Origin: Glutinoglossum americanum
Lineage: Eukaryota; Ascomycota; Geoglossomycetes; Geoglossales; Geoglossaceae
Assembly (NCBI GenBank): GCA_020080175.1
Contig: JAGHQL010000186.1
Location: 6,848 to 51,161 of the forward strand
Length of the DNA stretch: 44,314 nt
Direction: 5' to 3'
Position numbers and translations under genes: made by a program
The notes under the pieces: generated by a model
What the model was told of the DNA's origin: nothing
Seen by the model: only the letters and a program-made list of their open reading frames with translations
Database searches by the model: none
Shown: one piece after another, positions 1-11,422 of the stretch
Numbering within the stretch: position 1 is the first letter of the stretch
Layout: the number at the start of each line of letters is the position of its first letter

Positions 1-305
1 GCGCCGACATCGAGGCGGAGGATGGCTTCTATGGTCAGACGCCACTAAGCTGGGCCGCCAAGAGGGGCCATGAGGCCACCGTCAAGCTACTGCTCGACAG
101 GGGCGCCGACATCGAGGCGAGGAGTAACTCTGGTCAGACGCCGCTAAGCTGGGCCGCCGGGAAGGGGAATGAGGCCATCGTCAAGCTACTACTTGACAAG
201 GGCGCCGACATCAAGTCGAAGAATATGTTAGGTCGGACGCCACTGAATTTGGCCACCATGAAGGGGCATGAAGTTATCGTCAAGCTACTGCTCCTATATC
301 AATGA
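1..305 (+). CDS. Ankyrin-repeat protein, C-terminal fragment (cut by window edge)
   Basis: The frame starting at base 3 is open from the window edge to a TGA at 303-305. It encodes about three ankyrin repeats of 33 residues, each with a G(A/Q)-x-TPL-x-x-A core, the helix GHE(A/V)-x-VKLLL and the linker GADI. The copies are very alike, as in the ankyrin tails of fungal NLR (STAND) proteins, so this is probably the end of such a gene; the upstream part is outside the window. The repeat type (33 residues, GADIEA linker) differs from the 34-residue EGVDADSKD type of the NLR at 17689-21839, so it is a separate gene. The last repeat ends abruptly in LLLLYQ, which may be the natural end or a truncation. 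Function beyond protein binding by ankyrin repeats cannot be stated. Confidence 0.8.
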   Translation, partial: ADIEAEDGFYGQTPLSWAAKRGHEATVKLLLDRGADIEARSNSGQTPLSWAAGKGNEAIVKLLLDKGADIKSKNMLGRTPLNLATMKGHEVIVKLLLLYQ

Positions 306-1856
306 ACTCAAAGTAAGAGCTATCACCAGGTAATTGATACTGCCCGAGCAGTTGGCATTTTACGAAAGTCAACAATATGAGCACAATAAAGACTATAGTG
401 TAGTTTTAGCGATTGTTGAGAAATTCTATCAAGCTAACGAAAGGATTATCCACCCCATAGAAGGTTGGGGTGCGCTCGTACAGTTAGGTAGACGAAACAG
501 GTAGTTCCCCTCCCAAAGTGGCCAAGGCTCTTTGAGACCTGCCTTTAGCTTCCTAACTCTCTTAAATGATTCCCAACAGCTCTCCTGGGGCTATATAATA
601 TCTCTAACCCCCCTAACTAGTAAGCCTGCCCGACGCCCTGCTACTGGTACTGGTTACCATACTTTTAGCCACTCCACCGCGCTTTCCTGTACCAGCTCCC
701 AGCACCCTGTCCTCCTAACTCCCGGACCAAGGCCAACGGCGCACCAAGTCAAAAACAAAGGTTGTGGTGAAAATTGGTAGGATTTATATTCCAGACATGG
801 CGAAATCAACACCATGATCAGAATTAAATCATTTCCCGTATTGAACTTGCAAGGAGGCCGTGAAATTGGGTCTGAAGGTGGTTTAGATGGGGTAGCTCGC
901 GTGCGGGAATTTCTCGTCCCCATCTTGGCATCTACTCCAACGGGAGTTCACTCATCAATCCCCCGGCAAGATCGGACTCTGCCCCAGGGACTAGAGAGGT
1001 ATGCTCGATTATAAAACTAGTGCTAGGGTCTCGGGTCGTGGACCGGGTACGCGAAAGTGTGATAGGGAGGGCTAAAAGAATGGTAATCAGTATCGGTATC
1101 AATAAGGTAGTACTTTAGGGAACGCCAAGAAAAGGGTTCAGAGGATGGAGGAACGTCGAAACACGGCATAGGCTTATAACGCTCTGCACAACAACTGGAT
1201 ATACATTTTCGGTTCGGATCTAGGCGGAAGGTATGGCGTGAGCACGGCCAGAATCGAGATTAGATCCGACTATAGACTATACGTGTCGTATGTATTCACG
1301 ATATTTTCCATATTATTTCTCCGGCAGCGCGGATGTGGTGTGTTGCGTGGTGCAGGTGCAAGGATGGACGGAGGCTTTTCAAGAAGGCATAGATAAAGAG
1401 GGTTGTGTGTGCGGGGGGTCCATGGGGGCGAGGCGAGGGTTGGTTGTGGGCCCACCCCCACCCCACAAAAGTTGGCCTGCCAGCTATGCCATCACCGCTC
1501 ATGCGATCGATGGCCTGATGTTGATTCCTGCTGGTTTAGTCCTGGCCCTGGATACTGACATGGCGACCCTGGGTTGGCGCACCGAAATCCAGCCACCTTG
1601 GGCGAAACCACCGACTCAGCTTGGCTACCCCACATGACGCAACACCCGGTATCTTTGAGTGTTACGTAGTGTACACGCCATATGCGCCATGTCGCTGTAT
1701 ATTAGCGACAGGGTTAAATAATCGCGGAGAACAGGCTCTTACCTCAGACAAAGTGTCTGCGAGTGCACAGTTGCAATCCTCCTACTTACATACGAGTGGC
1801 TGCCCCAATTCATCCTCATAGACGATTTACTTCTCGATACCCAAGATTCGCCGAAC
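306..1856. other. Intergenic, upstream region of PEPCK
   Basis: No convincing gene. The open frames here are short, overlap on both strands and lack recognisable motifs or splice structure. The stretch should hold the 3' UTR of the ankyrin gene and the promoter and 5' UTR of the PEPCK gene. Confidence 0.5.
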
Positions 1857-4008
1857 ATGGTGCCAAACGTCAATAAGACCTCTCTCCACCCTGGTGGTGT
1901 CGTGTAGGTCCACCTCAAAACCGTTATAACTAGCTTAATCCTTGATTCACCGCTGACGGGCCATCGTTTCCGGAATAGACCTCTCCTAGAACACACTGAG
2001 ATTGAAGAGGAGCTCCATGAGAGGGCCAACATCGACTATGATCGTGTAGCAATTGTGAGTCGTAGCGAGAGAAGTACCCCGTCTGCTCTCCGCTGCGACG
2101 GCCAACATTATGGTGGAAGAACGGCGTTAACCACCTGATGCTCTCCTATGCCAGATTGAAAACCCCTCCGTCGCAGTACTCTACGAAGATGCCCTAGTTC
2201 ACGAGTCTGGGACAGCTATCGTGACGTCAGGCGCGCTGACAGCCTATTCGGGTGAGAAGAGGGGGAGGTCGCCACTAGATAAACGAATCGTGAAGGAAGA
2301 AAGCTCGGAGAAGAATATCTGGTGGGGGCCAGTTAATAAGGCGATGCGCCCAGAGGTGTGGACCTATTTTTTCCATGTCAAGCCTCCTCCCCTCTGATAT
2401 TTTGGCTCCGGTTAACCACCTGGTTAGATTTGGCGAATCCATAGAGAACGTGCCATCGACTACCTCAACACTCGAGATCGCATCTATGTAGTCGACGGTT
2501 TCGCTGGCTGGGACGAGCGGTACAGACTCAACGTCCGCGTCGTGTGCGCCAGGGCATATCACGCGCTCTTTATGCGAAATATGCTCATCCGCCCTGCTCA
2601 GGAGGAGCTCGAACATTTCCAGCCCGACTATGTTATCTACAACGCCGGTGCGTTCCCAGCTAACAGATATACAGAGGGCATGACTTCTGCGACGTCGGTA
2701 GCGATTAATTTTGCGGAGAAAGAGATAGTGATACTTGGGACGGAATATGCAGGTGAGATGAAGAAGGGGATACTAACTGTCTTTTTCTATGAGATGCCGG
2801 TGAAACACGGAGTTCTTACGCTGCACTCTTCTGCCAACGTGGGCAAGGAGGGAGATGTGACGGTTTTCTTTGGCCTTTCGGGGACAGGAAAGACGACACT
2901 TTCAGCAGACCCGCAACGCGCATTGATTGGGGATGATGAACATTGCTGGAGTGATCGGGGGATTTTTAACGTTGAAGGGGGGGTACGTTCGACACTACAG
3001 CTGCTATTCGAACTAGGGCAAGGTCTCCAAGCTAACCGTTTCTCCTATCTTTAGTGCTACGCCAAGTGTATTGGGCTTTCGGAGGAAAAGGAGCCCGAAA
3101 TCTACCGCGCAATTCGCTTTGGGGCTGTTTTGGAAAATGTCGTCTTTGACTCGCAGACTCGTATTGTCGATTACAACGACTCAGCCCTCACAGAGAACAC
3201 CCGGTGGTGAGCAATTACCCAGGCCTGCCAGCACGCCGTGTACTGACTGGTTCTCAGCGCTTACCCTATTGAATACATCCCCAATGCCAAGATCCCCTGC
3301 CTCTCCACCACACACCCCAGTAATATCATTCTTCTCACCTGTGATGCGTGTGGCATCCTCCCTCCCATCTCTAAGATCACAGCCGAGCAAACCGTGTTCC
3401 ACTTTATTTCCGGGTACACCTCGAAGGTGGCTGGGACTGAAGATGGCGTCAACGAGCCCCAGGCGACATTCTCCTCATGTTTCGGACAGCCGTTTTTAGC
3501 GCTCCATCCGATGCGATATGCGAGGATGTTGGCAGATAGGATCACACATCACAAGGCTAATGTGTGGCTACTAAATACCGGGTGGGTTGGCGGGGGTGCA
3601 GGCAAAGGTGGAGAGCGTTGTCCGTAAGATCGCCAAAGTCCCTTCATCATAGGACTCGGGCACTCGACCTAATGTCTAAGTAGGCTCAAGTACACCCGGG
3701 CTATCCTCGATGCAATCCACTCTAGCGAGTTAGCCAAAGCCAACTTTGAAATCTACGAAACCTTCAATCTCCACGTCCCAACATCCGTCAGCGGTGTTCC
3801 ATCGGAGATTCTAAACCCCCAAAAATCCTGGAAGCTAGGGGAGGCTAATTTCAAGGACGAAGTTACGAAGCTGGCGAAGTTGTTTTTGGAGAATTTTAAA
3901 ATTTATGAGGATGAGGCGACGCCGGATGTTTTGAAAGCTGGTAGGAACCCTAGCCCTGTATATGGAGAATTTCTCTATCTGACTTAGGCGTTAGGCCCAG
4001 TTATCTAG
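1857..4008 (+). CDS. PCK1: Phosphoenolpyruvate carboxykinase (ATP), complete eight-exon gene
   Basis: Catalyses oxaloacetate + ATP to PEP + CO2 + ADP, the committed cytosolic step of gluconeogenesis on acetate, ethanol or amino acids; known as acuF or acu-6 in moulds. Predicted exons are 1857-1903, 1979-2054, 2155-2355, 2428-2982, 3055-3206, 3258-3623, 3684-3940 and 3995-4008, giving 555 residues, a normal length. Every junction keeps the frame and restores family sequence. Visible sites: substrate arginine in GRSPLDKR; Tyr/Lys in [11 protein letters not shown]; metal-binding His in LHSSANVG; P-loop [13 protein letters not shown] (about residue 257); kinase-2 [14 protein letters not shown] in ALTENTRCAYP; C-terminal KAGPVI. 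The start [14 protein letters not shown] matches the family N terminus. Introns are 51-100 bp. Intron 1 has the donor GTAGGT and a CTGAC branch site. In-frame stops disappear once introns are removed, so I see no sign of a pseudogene. Confidence 0.95.
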
Positions 4009-6521
4009 TTGCACATCATGTGCCGAATATCTCCTTGGGTACACTAGGGCAGAGGCTTAGCTCCCCATTGTGGCTACTTTCCTTTAGTTCAAACTGAGCC
4101 TTTGATCCTCCTTTAGCGGGATCTACGCTAGCTATACATTATGTAACAGTCAAAAAAGAGGTCGCTGTAAAGAGCTTTGCAGGGGGGACGCCAGCGGTGG
4201 CTCGATGTCGGCACATCAACCGCAGCTAGGTGTTAGCATCAATTGAAGGCAATGGCTCGTATGAGACGCTGCAGCTTCTGGTGTGAGGAGCTTGCGATCA
4301 TTGATTAGTTATACCTCTTCTAGTAGACGCGTTTATTTTCTGATGTGCTTAGAGTAAACGGGCATGGCACGGACGCTGGAATAGAGAGGCGTCGGCGGGG
4401 TTTGGGGTGACACCTATCAACGCTCCAACAAACCAACTGCCAGAACTTAAATGACTACAGCTTGGCAACCTCCGTGGCTTGGAGGATATCGGCAACCCTA
4501 TTTGACTTAGCTACTAATCGGCGCTTGTCCGCCACGAGGGCCGGGCAGATATCCGATAGGGGGTTTAGTTAGCCTAGCTGATAATCGTACCGCGTTTAAC
4601 GCAAGTCTCACACGTTAGATTAGCCACTACCAATCTAAAATTATATAAAGCTTTATGCGTTGGATTTTGTGGCTCCAAAACGGCGATCAGAACTGAGTCA
4701 TCTCAAGCGTTGCGATTGCTGAAGCTGTTCAGAGTCACTGTGACAACGAAACTGACCAATGACCGGGAAGGGTCAGAGGCAGGTAGCCTGGACGAGCGGG
4801 CGATGGACTGGCCCAGCAGCGCTCTCATATGGATGCTGTCGCCTATATAGCTTTTCAGAGCTGAAAACGGACTTTGGCCCGCTCTACCGTAGGATACCGC
4901 TGAAGAAGCGGCTTTTGACCTCCACCGAGTCCACACCGCTATTAGGACAGCTAATTCATCTCGGGTATGCCCTAGCCTGCCCGCCCAGCCACCCGCAATG
5001 CGCGGATCGCTGCCATAGCAATTCCCGATCCAGCGGCGGGGACTAAATTTGACGACGTGACCATCCTGCATATTTCGAGTCTGCTACGTTGCTACGTCGC
5101 TTCGCCAAAGTAATGGTTGTCACTGGGCTTTTAGCTAACTTGAATCTCGCGATATCATAGACTTCACAACCAATGCTATACCTCATGCGCTTATGCACTC
5201 GATGATCGGCACCCATTGGAGTATTTTTCTACCGTGTTACGGTAGCCGCGTGCCCCAGCTATGTTAGGTTCGCAACGTCCTGTGATTACCTTGGCCCGAA
5301 AGTAGATGGAATGCTTACATCCGACTAGTCTTTAGTAATAGACTCATTTTGATATGATCAATTAACTTCTATTAGCTCTACACACACGCCTCAAGTGCAA
5401 TTCTGAGCCTGTATCTCATAGTGCCTCAGATCGTGATTTTGGAGGCCACTTTTAGGTGCATTTTTAACCCCAATGTATGCCAAGCCGCCGGTGACCCCCA
5501 CCCACTAAATTAAGCCTTTATAGGCGTATTTACATGTCGGTCGGCAAATATATGTATCTGGGGGATATTCATTTAGGCCCCTACCACCACGACCAACATT
5601 GAAGCGTCAAAGTGTACAAAGGGTTCTCACTAGAAATCCCACCTCCGCAAGCTGGAATACTCAGCCGATGCCAGCGTAGCCATAGCGCATGCGCTCAAGT
5701 TTACTATTCGCGCAGAGATCATTCCAACCGTGCCGTGTAGCTTGTAGCGCGAGAAGGCGACACCCGGCAGACGCGGTGTAGAGACGGCAAGATGCACGGG
5801 GCTCTCGCGAGACGGGCTGTAATGGGGGAGACGCATGAAGCTGGGATATTGTGCCGTTATCGAGGCCGGACGAGCGGCGAATTGGCAGCAACGACCACAA
5901 AGGTCGAAGCTGGACGTTTGTGATTCGCGAGGCTGCTAACTGATTAACAATTTTGGGTTTCACTGGAATTCAGCGAGGCCATCCGGCCGTGAAACCATCC
6001 CCAGACCAAGCACCAAAAGCACGAGACACCCATCGTCAGCCCTACGAGTAGTCTGTACTTCGCCCGAACAAGAGTCTGGGCGTGAGTCTCGGCGCGAGCC
6101 ACCAAAACGCCTCGACGCGACTGTTGAGCTGGGCACCGGGACGACCCGCCGAAGCCGGAGGACTCTTCGCCATCGCACAAACAGCCAAACAGCCAAACAG
6201 CCTCACGTACACCCACATACCCACATACCCTCCCAGCACTCGACACCGCACTCGACATCGCACTTGAAACCCCCATCCCTCTCAGCAGCTCACACGGACG
6301 CCACACACCACCCAGATCCTCCCAGAATGTCACCCCGCTGCAGACTATCCAAGCATGCGGCCGCCCGTCTGACTAGAACAGGGTTCCATGGAGCGAGTGG
6401 GCGAAGCTCTGTTGTTTCGTTGCTTTTTCTCGTGGCGTCGCCGGGCTGGCTGGAACGAGCGAAAGCGGTGTGTTGGGGGCGAAAAGCATGACTCGAGGAC
6501 GGATCTCACCCTGCTGCCTCC
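4009..6521. other. Intergenic, no gene supported
   Basis: About 2.5 kb between the PEPCK stop and the next gene. Open frames at 4703-5071 and 5944-6333 have no motif, no splice continuity and compete with equally long frames on the other strand. Near 6180-6260 there are short direct repeats (AGCCAAAC three times, CCCACATA twice, ACTCGACA variants), which may lie in the promoter of the gene at 6675. Confidence 0.45.
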
Positions 6522-6555
6522 AGTTAGGACCAGCTAGGACCAGCTAGGACCAGCT
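6522..6555 (+). repeat. 10-bp tandem repeat upstream of membrane-protein gene
   Basis: AGCTAGGACC-type unit repeated about 3.5 times with a 10-bp period, ending about 120 bp before the ATG at 6675. The period equals roughly one helical turn, so the copies would face one side of the DNA. That is compatible with a protein-binding array, but a chance minisatellite is equally possible. Confidence 0.6.
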
Positions 6556-6674
6556 ATCTGGGGGATAAAAGAGAGCTTTGCTTCCCCGCTCCCATTTCTT
6601 CAAGTTTCCCTCTCTCCCTCCCTCGACTGGCCCTGCCCATCTGAAAGGACGGAAGAATTCTCTGCACTCGCGCC

Positions 6675-8391
6675 ATGTTTTCCTCTTGCTCTCCCGCCCG
6701 GTCGCACGGTTTCCGGGTGTGTTGGTTCGCGCTGGCGTGCGCGCCGCTTCTAGCCGAGGCCGTTGCTGTTGGACGGAACGCTGTCGGGGAGTCTTCGCTG
6801 GAGAGGAGGGAGGTTTGTGAGACGGAAGGGAATCCTGATTTGTATGGGTTGGGGGTTAGAATTGGTGAGATTTCCACTCCTTCCTTTCGTTTTCTTTCTT
6901 CTTTTTCCGGTGTGGGTCCGTTGTGCGAGCGTCCGGTCGGGATCTATCTTCGTGTTCAAGCTATTATTTCTACGTGCGGTCCTAGGAATGCAGCGCTGAC
7001 GACCGTTGAAAAGGTGTATACTGGCAATGGGTAACTTGCTTCCTCGCAAACCGCTACGTCCCCGATGAAATATCCTCTTCCCTCGACGCAAACGCGATCT
7101 TCCTCCTTGCTCTCTTGATCGGCATGCTTCGTAACACCCTCATGCACGATCAACTCTCCCTCCTCGACGCCCTCGTCCTCCTCGAGCTCTGCTTCGGTTA
7201 CCTGTTCTCTGTCCTCTCGCTGTTCGGCTACCGCACCCGCCTATTTGGCAAGGTCTACATCTCTATCATCGGGACGTATATCCGACTTTTCCTGGCCGCC
7301 GCGATTTGCGGGTACAGCGTGTGGTTCTGGTTTGAGGGTGCGGAGCACCTAAATCAAGGGGATTGCGGAGCACCGGTGATGTTCTTTTTCGCAAAGGTCC
7401 ACGTTCTAGGGTGGATCAGGTTCCTTTGGAGAGTAGTGGCGTGTTTCTGCGCGCTGTACTTCTGCACGGTGTTCTTGGCGGGGTTCATTGCCTTTTTGGT
7501 TTGGGTCGGTGCCCTGGCTTATACTGCGTTTACTTCGACTGCTGGCTTCCGGGAAGAATGGCGCCATTTCTGGGATGTCGCGAGGGCGGGTGATGAAAAA
7601 GCGGCCGAAGTGGCAGATAAAACCAAGTCCGTTCTCTATTCGAAGCTTGCCCTTGCTTGGGTTGGACTGACAATTCTCTAGGGCGAGGCGGGCTTACAAC
7701 CTTCTGAGCATCGTTAACCTCCTCTTCATCCCTTGGTCGATAGTCAGTATCGAACTGACTATAAACTGGAACCACTTGACGGGAGTGACCGGGTCCGCTG
7801 GCATGAAAGGTTCCGGACAACTCATCCCAGCCCTCATCGGCATAGGGGGCTTCCTACGTATCATTTGGATCATGATCACGAATAGCATGGATGTGAGTTT
7901 GCTCTCGCCCCTCAAAATCCAAAATGTTACGGCCGTGACGTCCCTGACCTCTCCTGTTCGATCACACAGGCAAAGAAGAAGATAAGCGATGCCGTGAACC
8001 CCACACCAGACACCACCGGCGACAACAAACTCGAGTCCCAAGATACACTATCCCCCATCTCCCCATCGCTGAACCGTGCTAAAACCATCGCCTTCAAGCT
8101 CAACGGCCAACTCCTTGTCGACATCCTCTCCTTGAGTTTCCTCATGGTACGTCACCTCCGAACGTGCAATAGGCCAGTGGAGGTCGTATAGAACCCCAAG
8201 CTAACAGTGCCCTACAGAGACTATTTGAGAAGAAAACGGGGCTTAAGGAGGCCCGTGGAGATAGATCGGCCCAAGACAATAGCGAGGATGCTGCAGGAGC
8301 AGCCGGTGCGGTAAAACCAACCGATGGGGTAACATCACCGGTCGTAGAAGTCAGCGAGAAGCCCTCGGGCGGCAACAACAGCCCCTCTTAG
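6675..8391 (+). CDS. Multi-pass membrane protein, fungal family of unknown function
   Basis: Five predicted exons: 6675-6864, 7014-7626, 7682-7892, 7970-8146 and 8218-8391, giving 454 residues. Introns are 149, 55, 77 and 71 bp with CTGAC/CTAAC-like branch sites; the second uses the less common donor GTCCGT. Residues 1-25 resemble a signal peptide or first membrane segment (WFALACAPLLAEAVA). A short lumenal or extracellular part follows, then GNPDLYGLGVRIGVYWQW, after which come about seven hydrophobic segments (for example AIFLLALLIGML, LFLAAAICGYSVWFWF, LYFCTVFLAGFIAFLVWVG, IPALIGIGGFLRIIWIM). The C-terminal 60 residues are hydrophilic and probably cytosolic. From memory, the GxGxRxGxYxQW entry into a membrane core is a recurring pattern in uncharacterised ascomycete membrane proteins; no activity can be assigned. 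Convergent with the zinc-finger gene at 9046. Confidence 0.8.
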
Positions 8392-9045
8392 TGCCCCGAT
8401 TTGCTTCCCGATAATAATCTACATGATGCTAACTCGCACGCGGTAAAATTTCTTGGTACTTCTTTTAGTCTATCCGAAATTGTAACGTCACCTGTAATCC
8501 TGGGACGATGGTTTAGGATCAATGTGAGGTTAGGGTAACAAATGGGATTCCCTTTTCCACAACTCCGACATGACATTTCGCGTCTGCGATATCCGGAGAG
8601 TGAGCGTAGGATTTTGCACAGTAGATGTCAGTTACAACAGCGAGCCACCTACCAACACCAGGCACCCGCGATAGCCCTAAGGCACCTACCTAGTAATACG
8701 CTCCCTGCCTCAGACTGAACATTTTACTCAAAGCATTCCCACACAATAGACCCGTCACATCGTAATCATATCACATTGCCGTCCATCAGCCAATCGTCTA
8801 CCGTAATCTACATACGAAAAAACCGAGAAAGGAAAACGCCGTTGTCCAAGGCAAAGTAGGCCCCCCATATGGGACGTATAGGTATCCTGTATATAACAAA
8901 GGAGAATAAACCAGACCCTTTTGTACGAGAGAAGGGGAGGGGGTCCCGGTTTTAAATGAATGTATATATATCGTAGAGCCGCCATTACCGTTTTTTTCTT
9001 TTTACCCGCATCCTTCCTCACTCAACCTCCACCCACCCCGCCTGC
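8392..9045. other. Convergent intergenic region (two 3' ends)
   Basis: Lies between the stops of a plus-strand and a minus-strand gene, so it should hold both 3' UTRs. No gene or clear terminator is visible. Confidence 0.5.
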
Positions 9046-11422
9046 CTATCTCCTCCCAACAACCTCTTTCCTCTCAACCTCCAACGCGGCCTCAACCTTC
9101 TTACACGCCTCCACGAATCCCTCCCCACACGCGGTTCCCTCGTGGAACCCGTGTTTGTTCGCGAGATGCATTCTGAAATGACGCTCGGTGGTGAAGCGGA
9201 CGCCGTGGCGGGAACAGGAGGAGAAGTTGTGGGCAGTGGAGAGGTGAGCGAGGAGGTAAGGGGGGGGCGTTGGGGTACTGCAGAGGGGACAGAGGGCCGG
9301 GGAGTTGTTGGTAGTGGAGGGTGGCGTGGCGGACTGTCGCTGTTGCTGTTCCTGTAGAAGGCGTCGCTTCAGTTCGTCGGTCGTGGGGCACGACCATGTG
9401 TAGTGTCTTCGATGCCATAGCTCGTGGTGACACTCGAATTCCTCCCAAGTCCTGTATCTCGTATCACAGAACCGACATCGGAACAGTTTCTCCGTCTCGC
9501 CAGTCCTATCGCACATCGTTAGCAAAGCTACCCCTCCAGGCACATTAGTCGCAGAAGCCAAAGTGACGAAGGCTTACCGTGTGATATGATTGAACAACTC
9601 CGGTCTCTGCGCAACAAGCAACTTCACAGTACTCCAACGAGGGTTTTCCGAGACATACGTCAAGCTCGTCTTGTCGAATGCAGATGGCGAAGTCAGCGGG
9701 TCCCAGGAGGACATAGTTAGGCGGTTGTCGTAGTGTTCGCCGATGTGCTCAGCCCGTTCCGCCCACGTCATCAACGTTTTGTGGCAGAAACCGCAGTTCC
9801 AGTTCCAGGGACCCGTAGACGCCGTGCTATTCATAGAAGAGGAAGAGGAAACCCGGCCGCGCCGGCTATGACGCCGGGTTTCCGTCTTGTGTTGGTGGGA
9901 GTCCTCGTGGTGTTTCCAGGCCGGTTTCGTGAGACATTGTTGCAGACAGAAGGTGCATTGGAATGGCCGTGAGGGACAGTCCGGGGGAGCATTCATCGCA
10001 TCGTCAGCTGCTTTCTGGAGTGCAATTGTAATCGTCTCCTCGAACGAGCCGGAGCGGGTGACGCTGGAACGCCGGTCCGAGGAGGAACGAGATTGAGCAA
10101 CTGCAGGGGATGTCGATTGTAGGTTCGGCGGCACCACTATCGTCGCAGCCTGTGACCTCACTGGCGAAGGGCCTCCCATTTCGACCCCAGAAGTCGGCGC
10201 GGGGACCTCCCGTGCGGCCTTCGAGGTTCCCAATATACCCCGTCCAACCCCACGACGATCCGCATCGCTAGCTCCACGACTCCTTCCAACAGCCGCCGAC
10301 AACGATTTCGGTGAGCATCGCCTCTTCGCGCTCGCGAACAACCCGCTAAGGTGCGCGGACAGTGACGACTTCCTTACAGCTTCCTCGCGGCTCTGGGGCA
10401 TTGGGCTGGTCTGGTGCGAGCGCGATAGTATCCACGATTTGAGCTTCGAGACTGTCGCATCGAGGTGGAGTTTGTTCTCATTACCGTTGCTGGGAGACAG
10501 TCGGCTGCGCAGGCCCTTGGTCGAGGTAGTGTTGTAGAAGCAATGAAGGTCCGCTTCTTGGCAACCCGAGCAGGATGGCTGGATGTGGTCACACATGGAG
10601 TGCTGATCGCGGCAATGGTGGCATCTACAAGTCCATTAGCCAGCTCCTCAATTTAAATGGGTTGCTCAAGGGGCTCGACTACTTACGCTAAACCCAGCTG
10701 ACGCGCCTTCCAGGCAGATAGCTTTCTAGCCTTCCTTGGTACGAATAGAGCCGGTTTGCGTTCGAGTTGGATCGAGCTAGCGCGTGAGACGTCATCATCG
10801 AACACATCCTAGATAATCACTGTTAGAGGCGCTTCATTTTAGGGGCGTCTCTGCTTGTAGACTCACAGGAAATGGGGACATCATAGGGCTATCTTGCGCG
10901 GGGCTATCTTGCGCGGGGCTATCTTGCGCGGGGTTATCTTGTGCGGGGCTATCTTGTGCGGGGCTATCTTGTTGTGCGAGGCTATCTTGTACGGGCCTCT
11001 CTTCGACTCGAGGCTCCTTTTTCTAATTCCTATCAGTCCCCCTATAAACCTACTACCTGGGGTATATATCAGGATAAACTTACGGGAATCACACGAACTA
11101 CAGTCGAGGGAACTCGGCTCTCCTCTGAATCCAACCAATCCGTCTTGTAGATATAGGCAAATTCTTGAAGCCAGTCCAGTTCCGAGTTCCGCAGCGCCGG
11201 GTGCCTGGTCAGCGTCTCAACGGAAGCTCCTTTCTTTCCCAAACCCTCCAGCACGGCCATTATCCCCTCCGCAACTATCCCGCTGATATTTGCATTTGAC
11301 TTCTTGGGTGCCAGACCCTGAGTAGGCTGTTGCTTGAAGGGGTTGGGCGTGCCGGAGTAGGTAGAGTCGGCAGGGTGAACGGCGAAGAAGCAGGCCGGTT
11401 GCATGTTAGGCTGGTGCGCCAT
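9046..11422 (-). CDS. Zn2Cys6 plus C2H2 zinc-finger regulator with DSPAQ repeat
   Basis: Minus-strand exons 11422-11084, 11022-10867, 10808-10687, 10624-9578 and 9505-9046 give 707 residues. All four introns (61, 58, 62, 72 bp) have GTAAG/GTGAG donors and TAG acceptors and keep the frame. Around residues 206-236 is a full fungal binuclear cluster: C-x2-C-x6-C-x6-C-x2-C-x6-C, with the usual D and P, preceded by a basic stretch (RKARKLSAWKARQ). It is created by joining two exons and is easy to miss. A long Ser-rich linker follows, then finger-like pairs FQCTFC...H, WNCGFC...H-x4-H, FRCRFC...H, LCPLC...H-x4-H and a final SCSRHG...H-x4-H. Exon 2 carries about six DSPAQ pentapeptides. Family knowledge suggests a nuclear DNA-binding regulator. 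Two unlike zinc-binding architectures in one protein is uncommon. Targets are unknown, and the C2H2-like units are irregular. Confidence 0.85.
10885..10990 (-). repeat. 15-bp coding minisatellite (DSPAQ repeat)
   Basis: Six to seven copies of a 15-bp unit (GGGGCTATCTTGCGC on the plus strand) lie wholly inside exon 2 of the zinc-finger gene. Read on the minus strand they encode DSPAQ, DNPAQ and DSLAQQ. The period is a multiple of three, so copy-number change would keep the frame. Confidence 0.9.

Noticed and set aside
2275-4008. PEPCK region as a pseudogene, because the long frames are broken by stops and frame changes
   Set aside because: Seven short introns with good donors, branch sites and acceptors remove every break and give a full-length 555-residue enzyme with all key residues.
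4703-5071. 122-residue minus-strand ORF, with a 95-residue ORF opposite
   Set aside because: No motif, no splice context, and both strands are equally open.
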